NCBI RefSeq assembly: GCF_000369525.1
Contig: NZ_KB850072.1
Span: forward strand, 2,559,270-2,623,269
Source of the DNA: Acinetobacter higginsii
Lineage (GTDB): Bacteria > Pseudomonadota > Gammaproteobacteria > Pseudomonadales > Moraxellaceae
Reading direction: 5' to 3'
Length of the DNA: 64,000 nucleotides
The notes beneath the pieces were generated by a model. It searched no databases and was not told where the DNA came from. It worked only from the letters and a program-made list of their open reading frames with translations. A program made the position numbers and the translations under genes. This document shows, piece by piece, positions 52,526-61,832 of this stretch. The number at the start of each line of letters is the position of its first letter. Position 1 is the stretch's first letter.

Positions 52526-53575
52526 TTAGTGACCAGAAATTGTAATTGCTGTACCCATAGTATCAGCACCAAAAGCATGAGTTGGGTTGTAATAAGTACG
52601 CATACCTTGAACTTCGACATCACCAATTGATGCAGCAGCAGCACTACCCAAATGAACACCCTTAATGTAAACGTCTGTTCCAGGGCTAGTTGTGCCTGTT
52701 ACAATTTTCAAGAAGCCATTATTCGCAGCGCTTGGACCATAAACACTCACTTTAGCATCTACAGACAGATCCGTACCACTAGCATCAGCAACTTTAATGC
52801 TATCAAGACGAATTTCACCAGCAGCAGTTGTCGTTACGCCTGTCGCAATCGTAGCACCATTTGTAGAGTTATCTAGAATACCAAGATCTTTAATTTCTAA
52901 ACCACCAACCATTTTGGTATCTAATACGATCATCGCACCTTGAGGAGCTGCACCCAACTGGATGTTAGCATTCATTTGACCAGTTTTTAAAGTTAAACCC
53001 GATAAAATTGCATTATAGTTAGCAGTATCATTACCACGACGGATGCCTGTACCAGAAGAACCTGCTGTACCAGTATTGCCACCTGTTGAAGCAGAAACAC
53101 CAATTTCACCAATACTGATATCTAAACCTGAAACTTTTGCAGCAATATTCAAGAATGCTGTATTACCATTACCAGCACCAGCATCTGAGTCAATTCGAAT
53201 ATCTGCTAAATTGCCAGTTGCCAACATACGTGATGTATCATAACTACCTGTGCCCACACCATTTGCATCAACCGCTTCTGGAGCCGAGATAGAAATATCA
53301 TTTACAACAATCGCACCTGCAGTCGCTGTACCACCAGCAATCGCTGGGTTAGTTGAGCTAGCAACCCCACCACTAATTGTTGCATCTGTCGCTAAACCAT
53401 CATTATCATGGATTAAGACTTTGTCGATTTCAATTTTGGAAATTCCGATACCAAGATTAATACCATCTTGACCTGTTGCAGCGCTTAGTGCAGCATCATC
53501 CATTGACTGCATAGCCATTGCATTTGCGCTAATCGCCATTGAAGAAACTAAAGCTAGTTTAGTAAACATTTTCAT
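52526..53575 (-). CDS. filA: FilA, abundant secreted protein of the fil operon
   Basis: This 349-residue protein has a Sec signal peptide (about residues 1-21). A motif MDDAALSAATGQDGI follows (residues 25-39), shared in type with many DUF6160-like proteins. The rest is Gly/Ala/Thr/Asp-rich with irregular repeats (SxGGNTGTAG and LDTKMVGGLEIKDLGILDNS) and almost no Cys, typical of extracellular beta-rich proteins. It is first in the fil operon and has its own terminator. It is named a pilus-assembly protein, but no pilin or chaperone-usher feature is visible. The start is chosen after GGGAGAG. Confidence 0.8.
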   Translation of the reverse strand: MKMFTKLALVSSMAISANAMAMQSMDDAALSAATGQDGINLGIGISKIEIDKVLIHDNDGLATDATISGGVASSTNPAIAGGTATAGAIVVNDISISAPEAVDANGVGTGSYDTSRMLATGNLADIRIDSDAGAGNGNTAFLNIAAKVSGLDISIGEIGVSASTGGNTGTAGSSGTGIRRGNDTANYNAILSGLTLKTGQMNANIQLGAAPQGAMIVLDTKMVGGLEIKDLGILDNSTNGATIATGVTTTAAGEIRLDSIKVADASGTDLSVDAKVSVYGPSAANNGFLKIVTGTTSPGTDVYIKGVHLGSAAAASIGDVEVQGMRTYYNPTHAFGADTMGTAITISGH

Positions 53576-54060
53576 TGAGCACTCTCCCAAGAGCATTTAT
53601 TTTTTGACTTACACTACTCTAAACTGTCCACGGTCGTTTTATTCTTAAATGACAACTTGAACTTCCAATCCTTGAGTAGTTCGCTTAGCAATTACTAAAT
53701 TACCTGTTTGTTATTTTATGTTCAACTCCTGTTAACTGATTTTTATGCACTAACCGACAAACGGCATATAAAACACTCAATCCAAACTATTCAAAAAAAT
53801 CGTGACAACAACATGTAATTATTCATGATTTTTTATTATATTTTTTGAACATCAAATCTAAACCTAAATCTATTGACCATTTATCATCGTCAAAAATCAG
53901 ATAAGAAGTGTTAACAAAAGTGCTTTATTCATTCTAATCTGATAAATACATCATTTATTTGATCTAAGCAATCTTCGCGCAAAAGCATCCGTTTTTTCAT
54001 CAAACAGTAGGATAAACATCAGTTTGATATTTTTGGATGTAGTACAATTTCTCTCTTCAA
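53576..54060. other. divergent promoter region of filA and pabB
   Basis: This 485-bp AT-rich gap lies between divergent genes. A possible minus-strand -10 (TATAAT) is at 53835-53840. I see no gene, repeat or operator of note. The long distance suggests a long filA leader or a complex promoter. Confidence 0.4.
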
Positions 54061-55428
54061 ATGTATAGCCAGTATTTCCGTTTTATGTCTTATTTTCAGC
54101 AAAAGCTTAACACGCAACTCACTTCTGCATTTGAGCTTCTGTCCCGACTGTTTGATTTGACTGGCTTAGTTTATTTGCATGACCAAGGTGCACCTGTTAT
54201 TGCATTTTTACCCAAAGAGTTTCTAATTTTTCAGCAATCTAAGCTTCAACAATTTCAACAAATACAATTCAATCAATATCAAATCAAATCAGAAGTACGC
54301 TCTCTCCTCGACTTCTCTCAGTTTGATGGCACCTCCTCTTCTGATCATCCTGATGGATTTTATGGTGGATATATTGGCTTCTTTAGTTATGACTATAGTG
54401 CAGATCAATTTACAACAATTGATGCATGCCCACAGCCAAGTTTTTTCTTGGGTCAATACACCAGCTTTTTAAAGTTTCAGCAAGGTGAATGGTACTTTTA
54501 TAGTGATGAAGCTCAGGCTGAAAGTATCTATCAACACATTTCCGATTTGATCAATACACCAAAACAACTCAATGCACTATCTTTAAATCAGCAATGCCAC
54601 CCTCGTTGGACGAAACAGCAGTACTTCACTGCATTCAACCAAGTTCAAGAGTACATCAAAGCGGGGGATTGTTATCAAATTAACTTGACTCAAGAATTTA
54701 CAGCGCATGTACAAGGTTCATTATTAAGTCGTGCCCATGATTTATGGGAACTCACCCAAGCCCCCTATGCGGGTTATCTCAAAATCAATGATTTTGAATT
54801 GCTCAGTTGCTCTCCTGAACTGTTTATTGAATTCAAGGACAACCGAGAAATTAAAACACGTCCAATCAAAGGCACCATGCCACGTTTTGACGATCCACAA
54901 CAAGATCAGATCTCAAAGGATAAACTCAGCCACTCTGAAAAAGATCAGGCTGAGAATGTCATGATTGTCGATTTGCTCCGCAATGACTTGAGTGTCTATG
55001 CTGAAACAGGCTCTGTTGAAACAACCAAATTATTTGAAATTGAAAGCTTTAATCAAGTTCATCATATGGTCAGCGAAATTACGGCAACTTTAAAAGCAGA
55101 CATCAATCCAATGCAAATGTTATTGTCTGCCTTACCAGGTGGTTCAATCACAGGTGCACCGAAGATTCGTGCTATGCAAATCATTGAAGAATTAGAAGGT
55201 GCACCGCGTGGTGCCTATTGTGGTAGCTTAGGTTATTTTAATTTCGATGGTACTGGTTGCTGGAATATCTTGATTCGTAGTATTCAAAAATATCAAGATC
55301 AATTATCGATGTGGGCGGGTGGCGGCATCACCATTGCCTCTGATGCAGAAGCAGAATATCAAGAATGCTTTGATAAAATTTCTGCCATGCTTGATTTACT
55401 CAATACATGGCAGACTTCTGAACAATAA
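54061..55428 (+). CDS. pabB: aminodeoxychorismate synthase component I
   Basis: PabB converts chorismate, with ammonia from PabA, into 4-amino-4-deoxychorismate for folate synthesis. The 455 residues show the TrpE/PabB core: IKAGDCYQINLTQEF near 200, RPIKGTMPR near 268, ENVMIVDLLRNDLS near 298, PGGSITGAPKIRAM near 360 and the end motif YCGSLGYF. Met9 is an alternative start. It stands alone and is convergent with hisC. Confidence 0.93.
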   Translation: MYSQYFRFMSYFQQKLNTQLTSAFELLSRLFDLTGLVYLHDQGAPVIAFLPKEFLIFQQSKLQQFQQIQFNQYQIKSEVRSLLDFSQFDGTSSSDHPDGFYGGYIGFFSYDYSADQFTTIDACPQPSFFLGQYTSFLKFQQGEWYFYSDEAQAESIYQHISDLINTPKQLNALSLNQQCHPRWTKQQYFTAFNQVQEYIKAGDCYQINLTQEFTAHVQGSLLSRAHDLWELTQAPYAGYLKINDFELLSCSPELFIEFKDNREIKTRPIKGTMPRFDDPQQDQISKDKLSHSEKDQAENVMIVDLLRNDLSVYAETGSVETTKLFEIESFNQVHHMVSEITATLKADINPMQMLLSALPGGSITGAPKIRAMQIIEELEGAPRGAYCGSLGYFNFDGTGCWNILIRSIQKYQDQLSMWAGGGITIASDAEAEYQECFDKISAMLDLLNTWQTSEQ

Positions 55429-55442
55429 GCGTCAATACAGAT

Positions 55443-56528
55443 TTATAAAATTTGCGTTTTAAGCGTATCGACTAAACGCTGGTTTTGTTCATCTGTACCA
55501 ATCGTGATACGCAAGAATTGATTAATGCGCGGCTTATTGAAATAACGCACAATAATCCCCTGTTCACGCAATTGTTGAGCGAGCTGATCAGCATCATGTT
55601 GCGGATGTGTGGCAAAGATAAAATTGGCTTTCGAAGGCAATACCTCAAAGCCTAAAGCTGTAAGATCACTTACTAATTTTTCTCGGCTCTCTATCACTTT
55701 GGCACATTGCGCTTCAAAATAAGCTTGATCTTCGAATGAAGCCACGGCCGCTGCAATGGCAAAACGATCGATTGGATAGGAGTTAAAACTATTTTTTACA
55801 GCTTCAAGTGCCGCAACCAAATGTGCTTGTGCAATAGCAAAACCAACGCGTAAGCCCGCCAGTGAACGAGACTTAGATGTCGTTTGACAAACCACTAAAT
55901 TTTCATAGCGATTGACCAATTGCACTGCTGACTCAGCACCAAAATCAACATAGGCTTCATCAATCACGACCACACGATCTGGATTTGCTTTAAGCACTTG
56001 TTCAATATGTTCCAAGCCTAGCGCAATACTGGTTGGGGCATTCGGATTGGTGATAATAATACCGCCATTTTCCTGCGCATAATCCGATACATCAATTTCG
56101 AAGTTTTCATTCAAAGGAATCTGCTTGGTTTGAGTTGCAAAAAACTGGCTATAAACAGGATAAAAACTATAGGTAATATCTGGGTAAAGAATCGGTTGTT
56201 TCTGGATAAAAAAAGCTTTGAAGATATGTGCCAGTACCTCATCCGACCCATTACCGACAAAGACTTGAGCCACATCAACATGCTGCTGCTTGGCAATCGC
56301 CTGCTTTAACGCCGTCGCGTCTGGGTCAGGGTATAGACGTAAGGCATCAGCATGATCTGCTAAAACAGCTTGCACTGCTTCTACCACTTTTGGTGATGGC
56401 GGATATGGGTTTTCATTGGTATTGAGTTTGAGTAAGTTTTGAATTTTAGGCTGCTCACCGGGTACATAAGGCTCTAATTCACGAACCTCGGGGCTCCAAA
56501 AACGCATTTGTTCTGCTGTAAACGTCAT
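55443..56528 (-). CDS. hisC: histidinol-phosphate aminotransferase
   Basis: This 361-residue PLP enzyme transaminates imidazole acetol phosphate in histidine biosynthesis. It shows LNTNENPYPPSPKV near the N-terminus, VGNGSDE near 98, ITNPNAPTS near 160, and the PLP lysine in TTSKSRSLAGLRVGFA near 220. It lies 62 bp after hisD and forms hisD-hisC. Confidence 0.95.
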   Translation of the reverse strand: MTFTAEQMRFWSPEVRELEPYVPGEQPKIQNLLKLNTNENPYPPSPKVVEAVQAVLADHADALRLYPDPDATALKQAIAKQQHVDVAQVFVGNGSDEVLAHIFKAFFIQKQPILYPDITYSFYPVYSQFFATQTKQIPLNENFEIDVSDYAQENGGIIITNPNAPTSIALGLEHIEQVLKANPDRVVVIDEAYVDFGAESAVQLVNRYENLVVCQTTSKSRSLAGLRVGFAIAQAHLVAALEAVKNSFNSYPIDRFAIAAAVASFEDQAYFEAQCAKVIESREKLVSDLTALGFEVLPSKANFIFATHPQHDADQLAQQLREQGIIVRYFNKPRINQFLRITIGTDEQNQRLVDTLKTQIL

Positions 56529-56590
56529 TGTTCTACTCTCATGTATCCTAAAAAAAGGGGCTAACCAGCCCCTATCAATCTTTGAATCGG

Positions 56591-57880
56591 TTATTGGTAA
56601 CGATAACGGGCTGAGCGCGCATGGGCATCAAGATTTTCTTGCACTGCCAGAACATCGGCTGCTTTTGCCAAGCTCTTCACACCCTCTTCAGAGCACATAA
56701 TTAAGCTAGAGCGTTTCTGAAAATCATAAACACCGAGCGGTGAAGAAAAACGTGCAGTACCCGATGTCGGTAAGACATGGTTTGGACCAGCACAATAATC
56801 ACCAATGGCTTCTGGGGTATAACGTCCCATAAAGATTGCACCCGCATGACGAATCTCCTGACTCATCAATTCAGCATCATCAAGACAAAGTTCCAAATGC
56901 TCTGGTGCCACCTGATTAATCAATTCAATTGCTTCTGCACGATCTTTTACCAATACCAATGCACCACGATTTTGAATCGATGTTTTGGAAATTTCGGCTT
57001 TTGGTAATTCAGTTAAATGTTTTTCAATCGCAGCTTCAACCGCATTTAACAGCGTTTCGTCTGGGGTAATGAAAATCGCTTGTGCAACGGTGTCATGCTC
57101 AGCTTGAGACAAGACATCCATGGCTAGCCATTCAGCATTATTTTCACCTTCGGCATAGACCAGAATTTCCGAAGGGCCTGCAATCATATCGATACCGACT
57201 TGACCAAACACCGCACGTTTTGCGGCTGCTACAAATCGATTGCCTGGTCCGGTAATTTTGTCTACTGCTGGAATGGTTTGTGTTCCATAAGCCAATGCTG
57301 CAACGGCCTGTGCACCACCAATGGTAAACACTCGGCTCACCCCAGCTAAATAGGCAGCTGCTAATACCAATGGATTCAACTCACCATTTGGTGCCGGAAC
57401 CACCATAATAATTTCAGGAACCCCTGCAACATGTGCAGGCAAAGCATTCATAAGTACCGATGATGGATAAGAGGCTAATCCGCCAGGCACATAAATCCCT
57501 ACACGATCCAAAGGTGTGACTTTTTGACCTAAGGTATTACCCAACTCATCGATATAGGTCCAACCTTCCTGCTTTTGTGCTTGATGGAAAGAACGAATGC
57601 GTTTTGCAGCAAGCTCTAATGCTTCACGGATTTCAACACTTAAACCATCAAATGCAGTTTTGAGCTGTGCTTGAGTCAGTTCTAAATCAGAGAATTGATG
57701 CGCTGGATGTCGATCGAACTGTTGCGTTAATTTAAGCACATGATCATCACCATGCTGACGTACATCAGCAATAATTTGATCTACAGTTTGAATTAATTGA
57801 GGATCATTAACCGTTTCAAATGCTAAAAGTTCAGCAAATGTCTGTTTAAAATTTTGATCCTGAGTCGATAAACGTCGCAT
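56591..57880 (-). CDS. hisD: histidinol dehydrogenase
   Basis: HisD oxidises L-histidinol to histidine in two NAD-linked steps. The 429 residues show YVPGGLASYPSSVLMNALPA near 128, ITGPGNRFVAAAKR near 225, the zinc-binding AGPSEILVYA and SQAEHDT, and the catalytic PNHVLPTSGTARF near 360. The ATG at 57880 is preferred to a GTG start four codons earlier. Its usual upstream partner hisG is separated from it by the ECF41 module. Confidence 0.95.
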   Translation of the reverse strand: MRRLSTQDQNFKQTFAELLAFETVNDPQLIQTVDQIIADVRQHGDDHVLKLTQQFDRHPAHQFSDLELTQAQLKTAFDGLSVEIREALELAAKRIRSFHQAQKQEGWTYIDELGNTLGQKVTPLDRVGIYVPGGLASYPSSVLMNALPAHVAGVPEIIMVVPAPNGELNPLVLAAAYLAGVSRVFTIGGAQAVAALAYGTQTIPAVDKITGPGNRFVAAAKRAVFGQVGIDMIAGPSEILVYAEGENNAEWLAMDVLSQAEHDTVAQAIFITPDETLLNAVEAAIEKHLTELPKAEISKTSIQNRGALVLVKDRAEAIELINQVAPEHLELCLDDAELMSQEIRHAGAIFMGRYTPEAIGDYCAGPNHVLPTSGTARFSSPLGVYDFQKRSSLIMCSEEGVKSLAKAADVLAVQENLDAHARSARYRYQ

Positions 57881-58070
57881 CAATTTACCCACAAGGCGAA
57901 TAAGAGAGCGCTAAGTTTACTCTTTTTCAGTGTACTTGTGGGCACAATATAGGCTAAAAAAATCAATCAGAAAGAGAAGGTTCTTCGATCAATCCACAAT
58001 CTCTACTTTTATCTTTTTAATCAAAACATTTAGCTATCAAAAACAAAAGTTAAATTTTTTTTATTCCATT

Positions 58071-58097
58071 TGTCACAAAACAAAAGGCTGAGTCGTC
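58071..58097 (+). promoter_or_regulatory. ECF41-type sigma-dependent promoter
   Basis: TGTCACA (58071-58077) and CGTC (58094-58097) are separated by 16 bases. This matches the -35 and -10 elements I know for ECF41 target promoters. It lies 40 bases before the CMD-family gene, so the unit is probably autoregulated. Confidence 0.85.
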
Positions 58098-58136
58098 AAA
58101 TGAATACCTACGTTGATTTTAATCAGGAACACTATA

Positions 58137-58568
58137 ATGACGACACTCAATATTCATCCTAAAAAACACTTACCAGAGTCAATTCATCATCTCTATCAAG
58201 TCCATCAAAACATTCTCGATTCAGCTTTGATAGATCGCTCGCTTTATCATCTTGTTCTATTACGCGCCTCACAAATCAATGGCTGTGCTTTTTGTGTGAA
58301 GATGCATATCACAGAAGCTTTGGAAGATGGTGAAATACAATCACGTTTGGACCGTTTGGTGGTATGGCGACATTGCAATGATTATACAGATCAGGAAAAA
58401 GCCGCCTTTGCTTGGGTTGAAGCACTCACGACTTTACACCCGCTCACTGATTATGAGCCTTTCCGTATAACACTATTAAAATATTTCAGTGAGCCGCAAA
58501 TTTCAGCTTTAACTTTACTGATTGGCATGATTAATTTGTGGAATCGAATTGCAATTTCACAGCATTAA
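58137..58568 (+). CDS. carboxymuconolactone decarboxylase (AhpD-like) family protein
   Basis: This 143-residue all-helical protein has the CMD/AhpD redox motif CAFCVKMH (CxxC with His) at about residue 54, suggesting thiol peroxidase-type or disulphide activity. It is the conserved partner gene of ECF41 sigma factors, among the so-called COE genes. The start at 58137 follows AGGAAC. It stops six bases before the sigma gene start, in the same operon. Confidence 0.9.
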   Translation: MTTLNIHPKKHLPESIHHLYQVHQNILDSALIDRSLYHLVLLRASQINGCAFCVKMHITEALEDGEIQSRLDRLVVWRHCNDYTDQEKAAFAWVEALTTLHPLTDYEPFRITLLKYFSEPQISALTLLIGMINLWNRIAISQH

Positions 58569-58573
58569 CATCT

Positions 58574-59446
58574 ATGAAAGCATCAGGCATGATTAGCCAA
58601 CAAGATTTAACTATTTTTGAGACAAGCCGAACATTCCTGTTCGGTCTTGCTTATCGACTATTAGGGACAACAAGTGATGCTGAAGATGTCTTACAGGATA
58701 TTTTTATAAAATGGCAACAGCAACCTAAGCAAGATATTCTCAATCCTCAAGCTTGGCTGACCTCTGTATGCACACGCCATTGCATTGATCTACTCCGCGC
58801 TCACCACAGGTCTAGAACTGAATATACGGGAACATGGTTACCTGAACCCTATCATCATACAGAAACATTCTCGGTCGAATCCGACTATACCCTCTCTACT
58901 GCTTTTCTTTTGATTCTTGAAAAGCTTTCAGTTAAAGAACGTGCAGCATATTTACTACATGACATTTTTAATCTTGATTATGTTGAAATTTCAGAAATCC
59001 TTCGGGAACAACAAAGTAATTGTCGACAATTGGTGGCCCGTAGCAGGAAACGAATTGCGGATGAACCGAACGTTCTCTCGAATCATCCGACTCAGCAGCA
59101 AATCAACTTACTCAATGCCTTCAAGGTCGCCATTCATTCACACGACCTGAATCAACTCACACAGTTACTTAGTGACGAGATCCAATTTGCAGCGGATGGC
59201 GGTGGTAAAGTCTCAGCTATTCGACAGCCTTTCATTGGCCAACCACCTATATTACGTTTCTTTGAACGCTTACTTTTTCAGGCGTGGACAGAGCTCTCTT
59301 GGGAAATGTGCCATATCAATGGCAGTGTCGGTTTTAAACTCTATGACTCAGACCATTGTTGTGTCATGGTACTTACTTTTGCTTTCAATGATCAGCAACA
59401 ACTGCAAAGCATTTATTCTTTACGTAATCCAGATAAACTCAAATAA
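58574..59446 (+). CDS. ECF41-family sigma factor (SigJ-like)
   Basis: This 290-residue RNA polymerase sigma factor has sigma region 2 (LAYRLLGTTSDAEDVLQDIF near residue 25) and region 4 (about 110-165). A C-terminal SnoaL-like extension (about 180-290) holds the conserved DGGGKV motif near residue 210. In ECF41 factors the extension controls activity instead of a separate anti-sigma factor. No anti-sigma gene is present here. The start is ATG 58574 or 58589. Confidence 0.92.
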   Translation: MKASGMISQQDLTIFETSRTFLFGLAYRLLGTTSDAEDVLQDIFIKWQQQPKQDILNPQAWLTSVCTRHCIDLLRAHHRSRTEYTGTWLPEPYHHTETFSVESDYTLSTAFLLILEKLSVKERAAYLLHDIFNLDYVEISEILREQQSNCRQLVARSRKRIADEPNVLSNHPTQQQINLLNAFKVAIHSHDLNQLTQLLSDEIQFAADGGGKVSAIRQPFIGQPPILRFFERLLFQAWTELSWEMCHINGSVGFKLYDSDHCCVMVLTFAFNDQQQLQSIYSLRNPDKLK

Positions 59447-59472
59447 AAAGGCCAACCGAAGCTGACCTTTTT
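59445..59472. terminator. terminator between ECF41 and hisG
   Basis: AAAAAGG pairs with CCTTTTT with a partial inner stem around CCGAAG. It can end both convergent genes. Confidence 0.65.
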
Positions 59473-59491
59473 ATTCAATTCAATCTAAAAC

Positions 59492-60181
59492 TTAGTTTTG
59501 ACGTGCTTTAATGGCTTGTTCGAGTTGCGTCAAAATCGGATTTAACACCGCTTGCTTACGCTTAAAGCTCGCCTTATTGACGATTAAGCGTGAAGAAACT
59601 TTGCAAATTTCTTCTAATGGTTCTAAGCCATTAGCACGTAAAGTATTACCTGTATCAACCACGTCAACAATGTAATCACCCAACCCAACCAAAGGTGCAA
59701 GTTCCATTGATCCGTATAGCTTAATGACATCCACCTGCTCACCGAGGCTTGCATAGTATTGACGAGTCAAGTTAACGTATTTGGTCGCGATCTTTAAACG
59801 GCCTTTTGGTCGTTCCATGCCGACTTTACCCGCCGTCATCAACTTACAATTGGCAATTTTTAGGTCGAGCAACTCATAAACATGTTGCGCACCATGTTCC
59901 ATCAATACATCTTTACCCGCTACACCAAAGTCTGCTGCACCATTCTCAACATAAGTCGGAACATCAGAAGCACGTAGAATCAAAATACGAACTTTTTTGT
60001 GCGTGGTTGGGAAAATCAATTTGCGTGATTTATCTGGATCTTCAAGTAAATTAATACCCGCCTTTTCAAGCAAGGGTAAAGTTTCCTTTAAGATACGACC
60101 TTTACTGAGTGCTAAAGTTAAACCATGATCAAAATTGCCCATTACGTCAAAATTTGGATCATCGTTTCTTAAGTCATTCAT
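59492..60181 (-). CDS. hisG: ATP phosphoribosyltransferase, short form
   Basis: HisG joins ATP and PRPP as the first step of histidine biosynthesis. At 229 residues it is the short form, which needs HisZ as regulatory subunit; hisZ is not in the window. Motifs include LALSKGRILKETLPLL near residue 22, GAADFGVAGKDVLMEHG near 85, and the PRPP-binding VDVVDTGNTLRANGL near 170. It overlaps the murA stop by four bases (ATGA). Confidence 0.94.
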   Translation of the reverse strand: MNDLRNDDPNFDVMGNFDHGLTLALSKGRILKETLPLLEKAGINLLEDPDKSRKLIFPTTHKKVRILILRASDVPTYVENGAADFGVAGKDVLMEHGAQHVYELLDLKIANCKLMTAGKVGMERPKGRLKIATKYVNLTRQYYASLGEQVDVIKLYGSMELAPLVGLGDYIVDVVDTGNTLRANGLEPLEEICKVSSRLIVNKASFKRKQAVLNPILTQLEQAIKARQN

Positions 60182-61437
60182 CCTTTTACTCGCTTAATCT
60201 GAGCACCTAAACTTTGCAATTTTTCTTCCACATGTTCGTAACCACGATCAATGTGATAGATACGGTCAACCAATGTTTCACCTTCAGCAACCAAAGCAGC
60301 TAAAACAAGTGAAAATGAAGCACGTAAATCTGTCGCCATGACAGGTGCAGCTTGAAGTGTTTCCACACCTGTTACCACCGCATCATGTCCTTCCACTTGG
60401 ATATTCGCACCCATACGTGAAAGTTCTGGTACATGCATAAAACGGTTTTCGAAAATGGTTTCAGAAATCGTTGCAAAGCCACGTCCAATCACATTGACTG
60501 CCATAATTTGCGCTTGCATGTCTGTTGGAAATTCTGGATGCGGTAATGTTCTAAAGCTCACGGCTTTAGGACGTTTGCCCTGCATATCCAATTCAATCCA
60601 GTCATCACCACGCGTGACTTCAGCACCCATTTCTTCAAACTTATCCAATACTGCTTCTAATAATGAAGGATCAGTATGGGTAGTCTTCACTCGTCCACCA
60701 GTAATGGCAGCGGCAGCTAAATATGAACCTGTTTCAATACGGTCTGCAACAACGGCATATTCACAACCATGCAAACTTTCAACACCAGTAACAACTAAAG
60801 TATCTGTATCTAAACCTTCAATTTTAGCGCCCATCTTAATCAACATTTGCGCAAGATCGGTAATTTCAGGTTCACGAGCAGCATTACGAATCGTGGTCAC
60901 ACCTTCAGCCAGTGCCGCAGCCATCAAGATATTCTCGGTACCGCCAACGGTCACCATATCAAAAACAACTTCACCGCCTTTCAAACGACCATCAACTGAA
61001 GCATGGACATAGCCATTTTCAACTTCAATCTGCGCACCTAAAGCTTCTAAAGCTTTTAAGTGTTGATCGACTGGACGTGAGCCAATTGCACAGCCGCCTG
61101 GTAATGATACTTTTGCATTACCATAGCGCGCTAACAAAGGACCAAGCACCAAAATAGATGCACGCATGGTGCGTACGAGTTCATATGGTGCAAACTGGTT
61201 ATCCAATGTTGATGCATCAGCACAAACCGTTTCACCTTCATAGCTCATGGTCACACCAAGACCAGCAATCAACTTAACCAATGTGTTTACATCTTTTAGA
61301 TTAGGTACATTGGTTAGCTTAATCGGAGAGTCAGCAAGGATCATTGCTGCAAGTAAAGGTAAAGCAGCATTTTTAGCACCAGAAATGCGTACTTCACCTT
61401 CGAGCTTAACACCGCCCGTAATTAAAAATTTATCCAT
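60178..61437 (-). CDS. murA: UDP-N-acetylglucosamine 1-carboxyvinyltransferase
   Basis: MurA adds enolpyruvate from PEP to UDP-GlcNAc, the first step of peptidoglycan synthesis and the target of fosfomycin. The 419 residues show GGVKLEGEVRISGAKNAALP at the N-terminus and the active-site Cys in LPGGCAIGSRPVD near 116. HPEFPTDMQAQ follows near 300. Cys at the fosfomycin site is present, so sensitivity at target level is expected. It lies between ibaG and hisG in one operon. Confidence 0.96.
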   Translation of the reverse strand: MDKFLITGGVKLEGEVRISGAKNAALPLLAAMILADSPIKLTNVPNLKDVNTLVKLIAGLGVTMSYEGETVCADASTLDNQFAPYELVRTMRASILVLGPLLARYGNAKVSLPGGCAIGSRPVDQHLKALEALGAQIEVENGYVHASVDGRLKGGEVVFDMVTVGGTENILMAAALAEGVTTIRNAAREPEITDLAQMLIKMGAKIEGLDTDTLVVTGVESLHGCEYAVVADRIETGSYLAAAAITGGRVKTTHTDPSLLEAVLDKFEEMGAEVTRGDDWIELDMQGKRPKAVSFRTLPHPEFPTDMQAQIMAVNVIGRGFATISETIFENRFMHVPELSRMGANIQVEGHDAVVTGVETLQAAPVMATDLRASFSLVLAALVAEGETLVDRIYHIDRGYEHVEEKLQSLGAQIKRVKG

Positions 61438-61443
61438 TAATAT

Positions 61444-61695
61444 TTAAGCTCCGAAAAGGCTTGCTTTGCGCCATTCGTCTTTTGTCATTGCGCGAATCGT
61501 AACAGCGTGAACTGCGCCACTCGCAATATAAGAATTTAGAGGTGCATAAACGGCTTGTTGACGAGCAACGGTACGCTTACCTTCAAACTGATCATCCACA
61601 ATACGAAGGTCAAATTTCCCAGCTTGACCGCTCACTGCTACTTCTGCTTCAGGGAAAGCTTCTTTTAAAATTTGCGTGAGCTGCTCACTATTCAT
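61444..61695 (-). CDS. ibaG: BolA-like protein IbaG
   Basis: This 83-residue BolA-family protein is linked to acid stress and iron-sulphur handling with monothiol glutaredoxins. It shows FDLRIVDDQFEGKRTVARQQAVYAPL and the end RAMTKDEW as in IbaG/YrbA, and an invariant His in AVHAVTI near residue 63. It is six bases upstream of murA in the operon. Confidence 0.88.
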   Translation of the reverse strand: MNSEQLTQILKEAFPEAEVAVSGQAGKFDLRIVDDQFEGKRTVARQQAVYAPLNSYIASGAVHAVTIRAMTKDEWRKASLFGA

Positions 61696-61784
61696 TACAA
61701 GGCCTCTTATACAACCATTGGTGTAAAACCAGCTATTTTACTATAACTTTTTCACATAATTCAGTAAGCAGTTTCTTTTTTTAT

Positions 61785-61817
61785 CAATAAAAAAAGAGGC
61801 TTCACAAAAAGCCTCTT
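61785..61817 (-). terminator. terminator of the rpoN-hpf unit
   Basis: AAGAGGCTT pairs with AAGCCTCTT around CACAAA. On the minus strand a T-run follows. It sits after the hpf stop. Confidence 0.85.
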
Positions 61818-61832
61818 ATACAAAATAAAAAA

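Noticed and set aside
45210..53575. Type IV or chaperone-usher pilus genes
   Set aside because: Despite the traditional name, no pilin cleavage motif, usher, chaperone, ATPase or secretin was seen in the fil genes.
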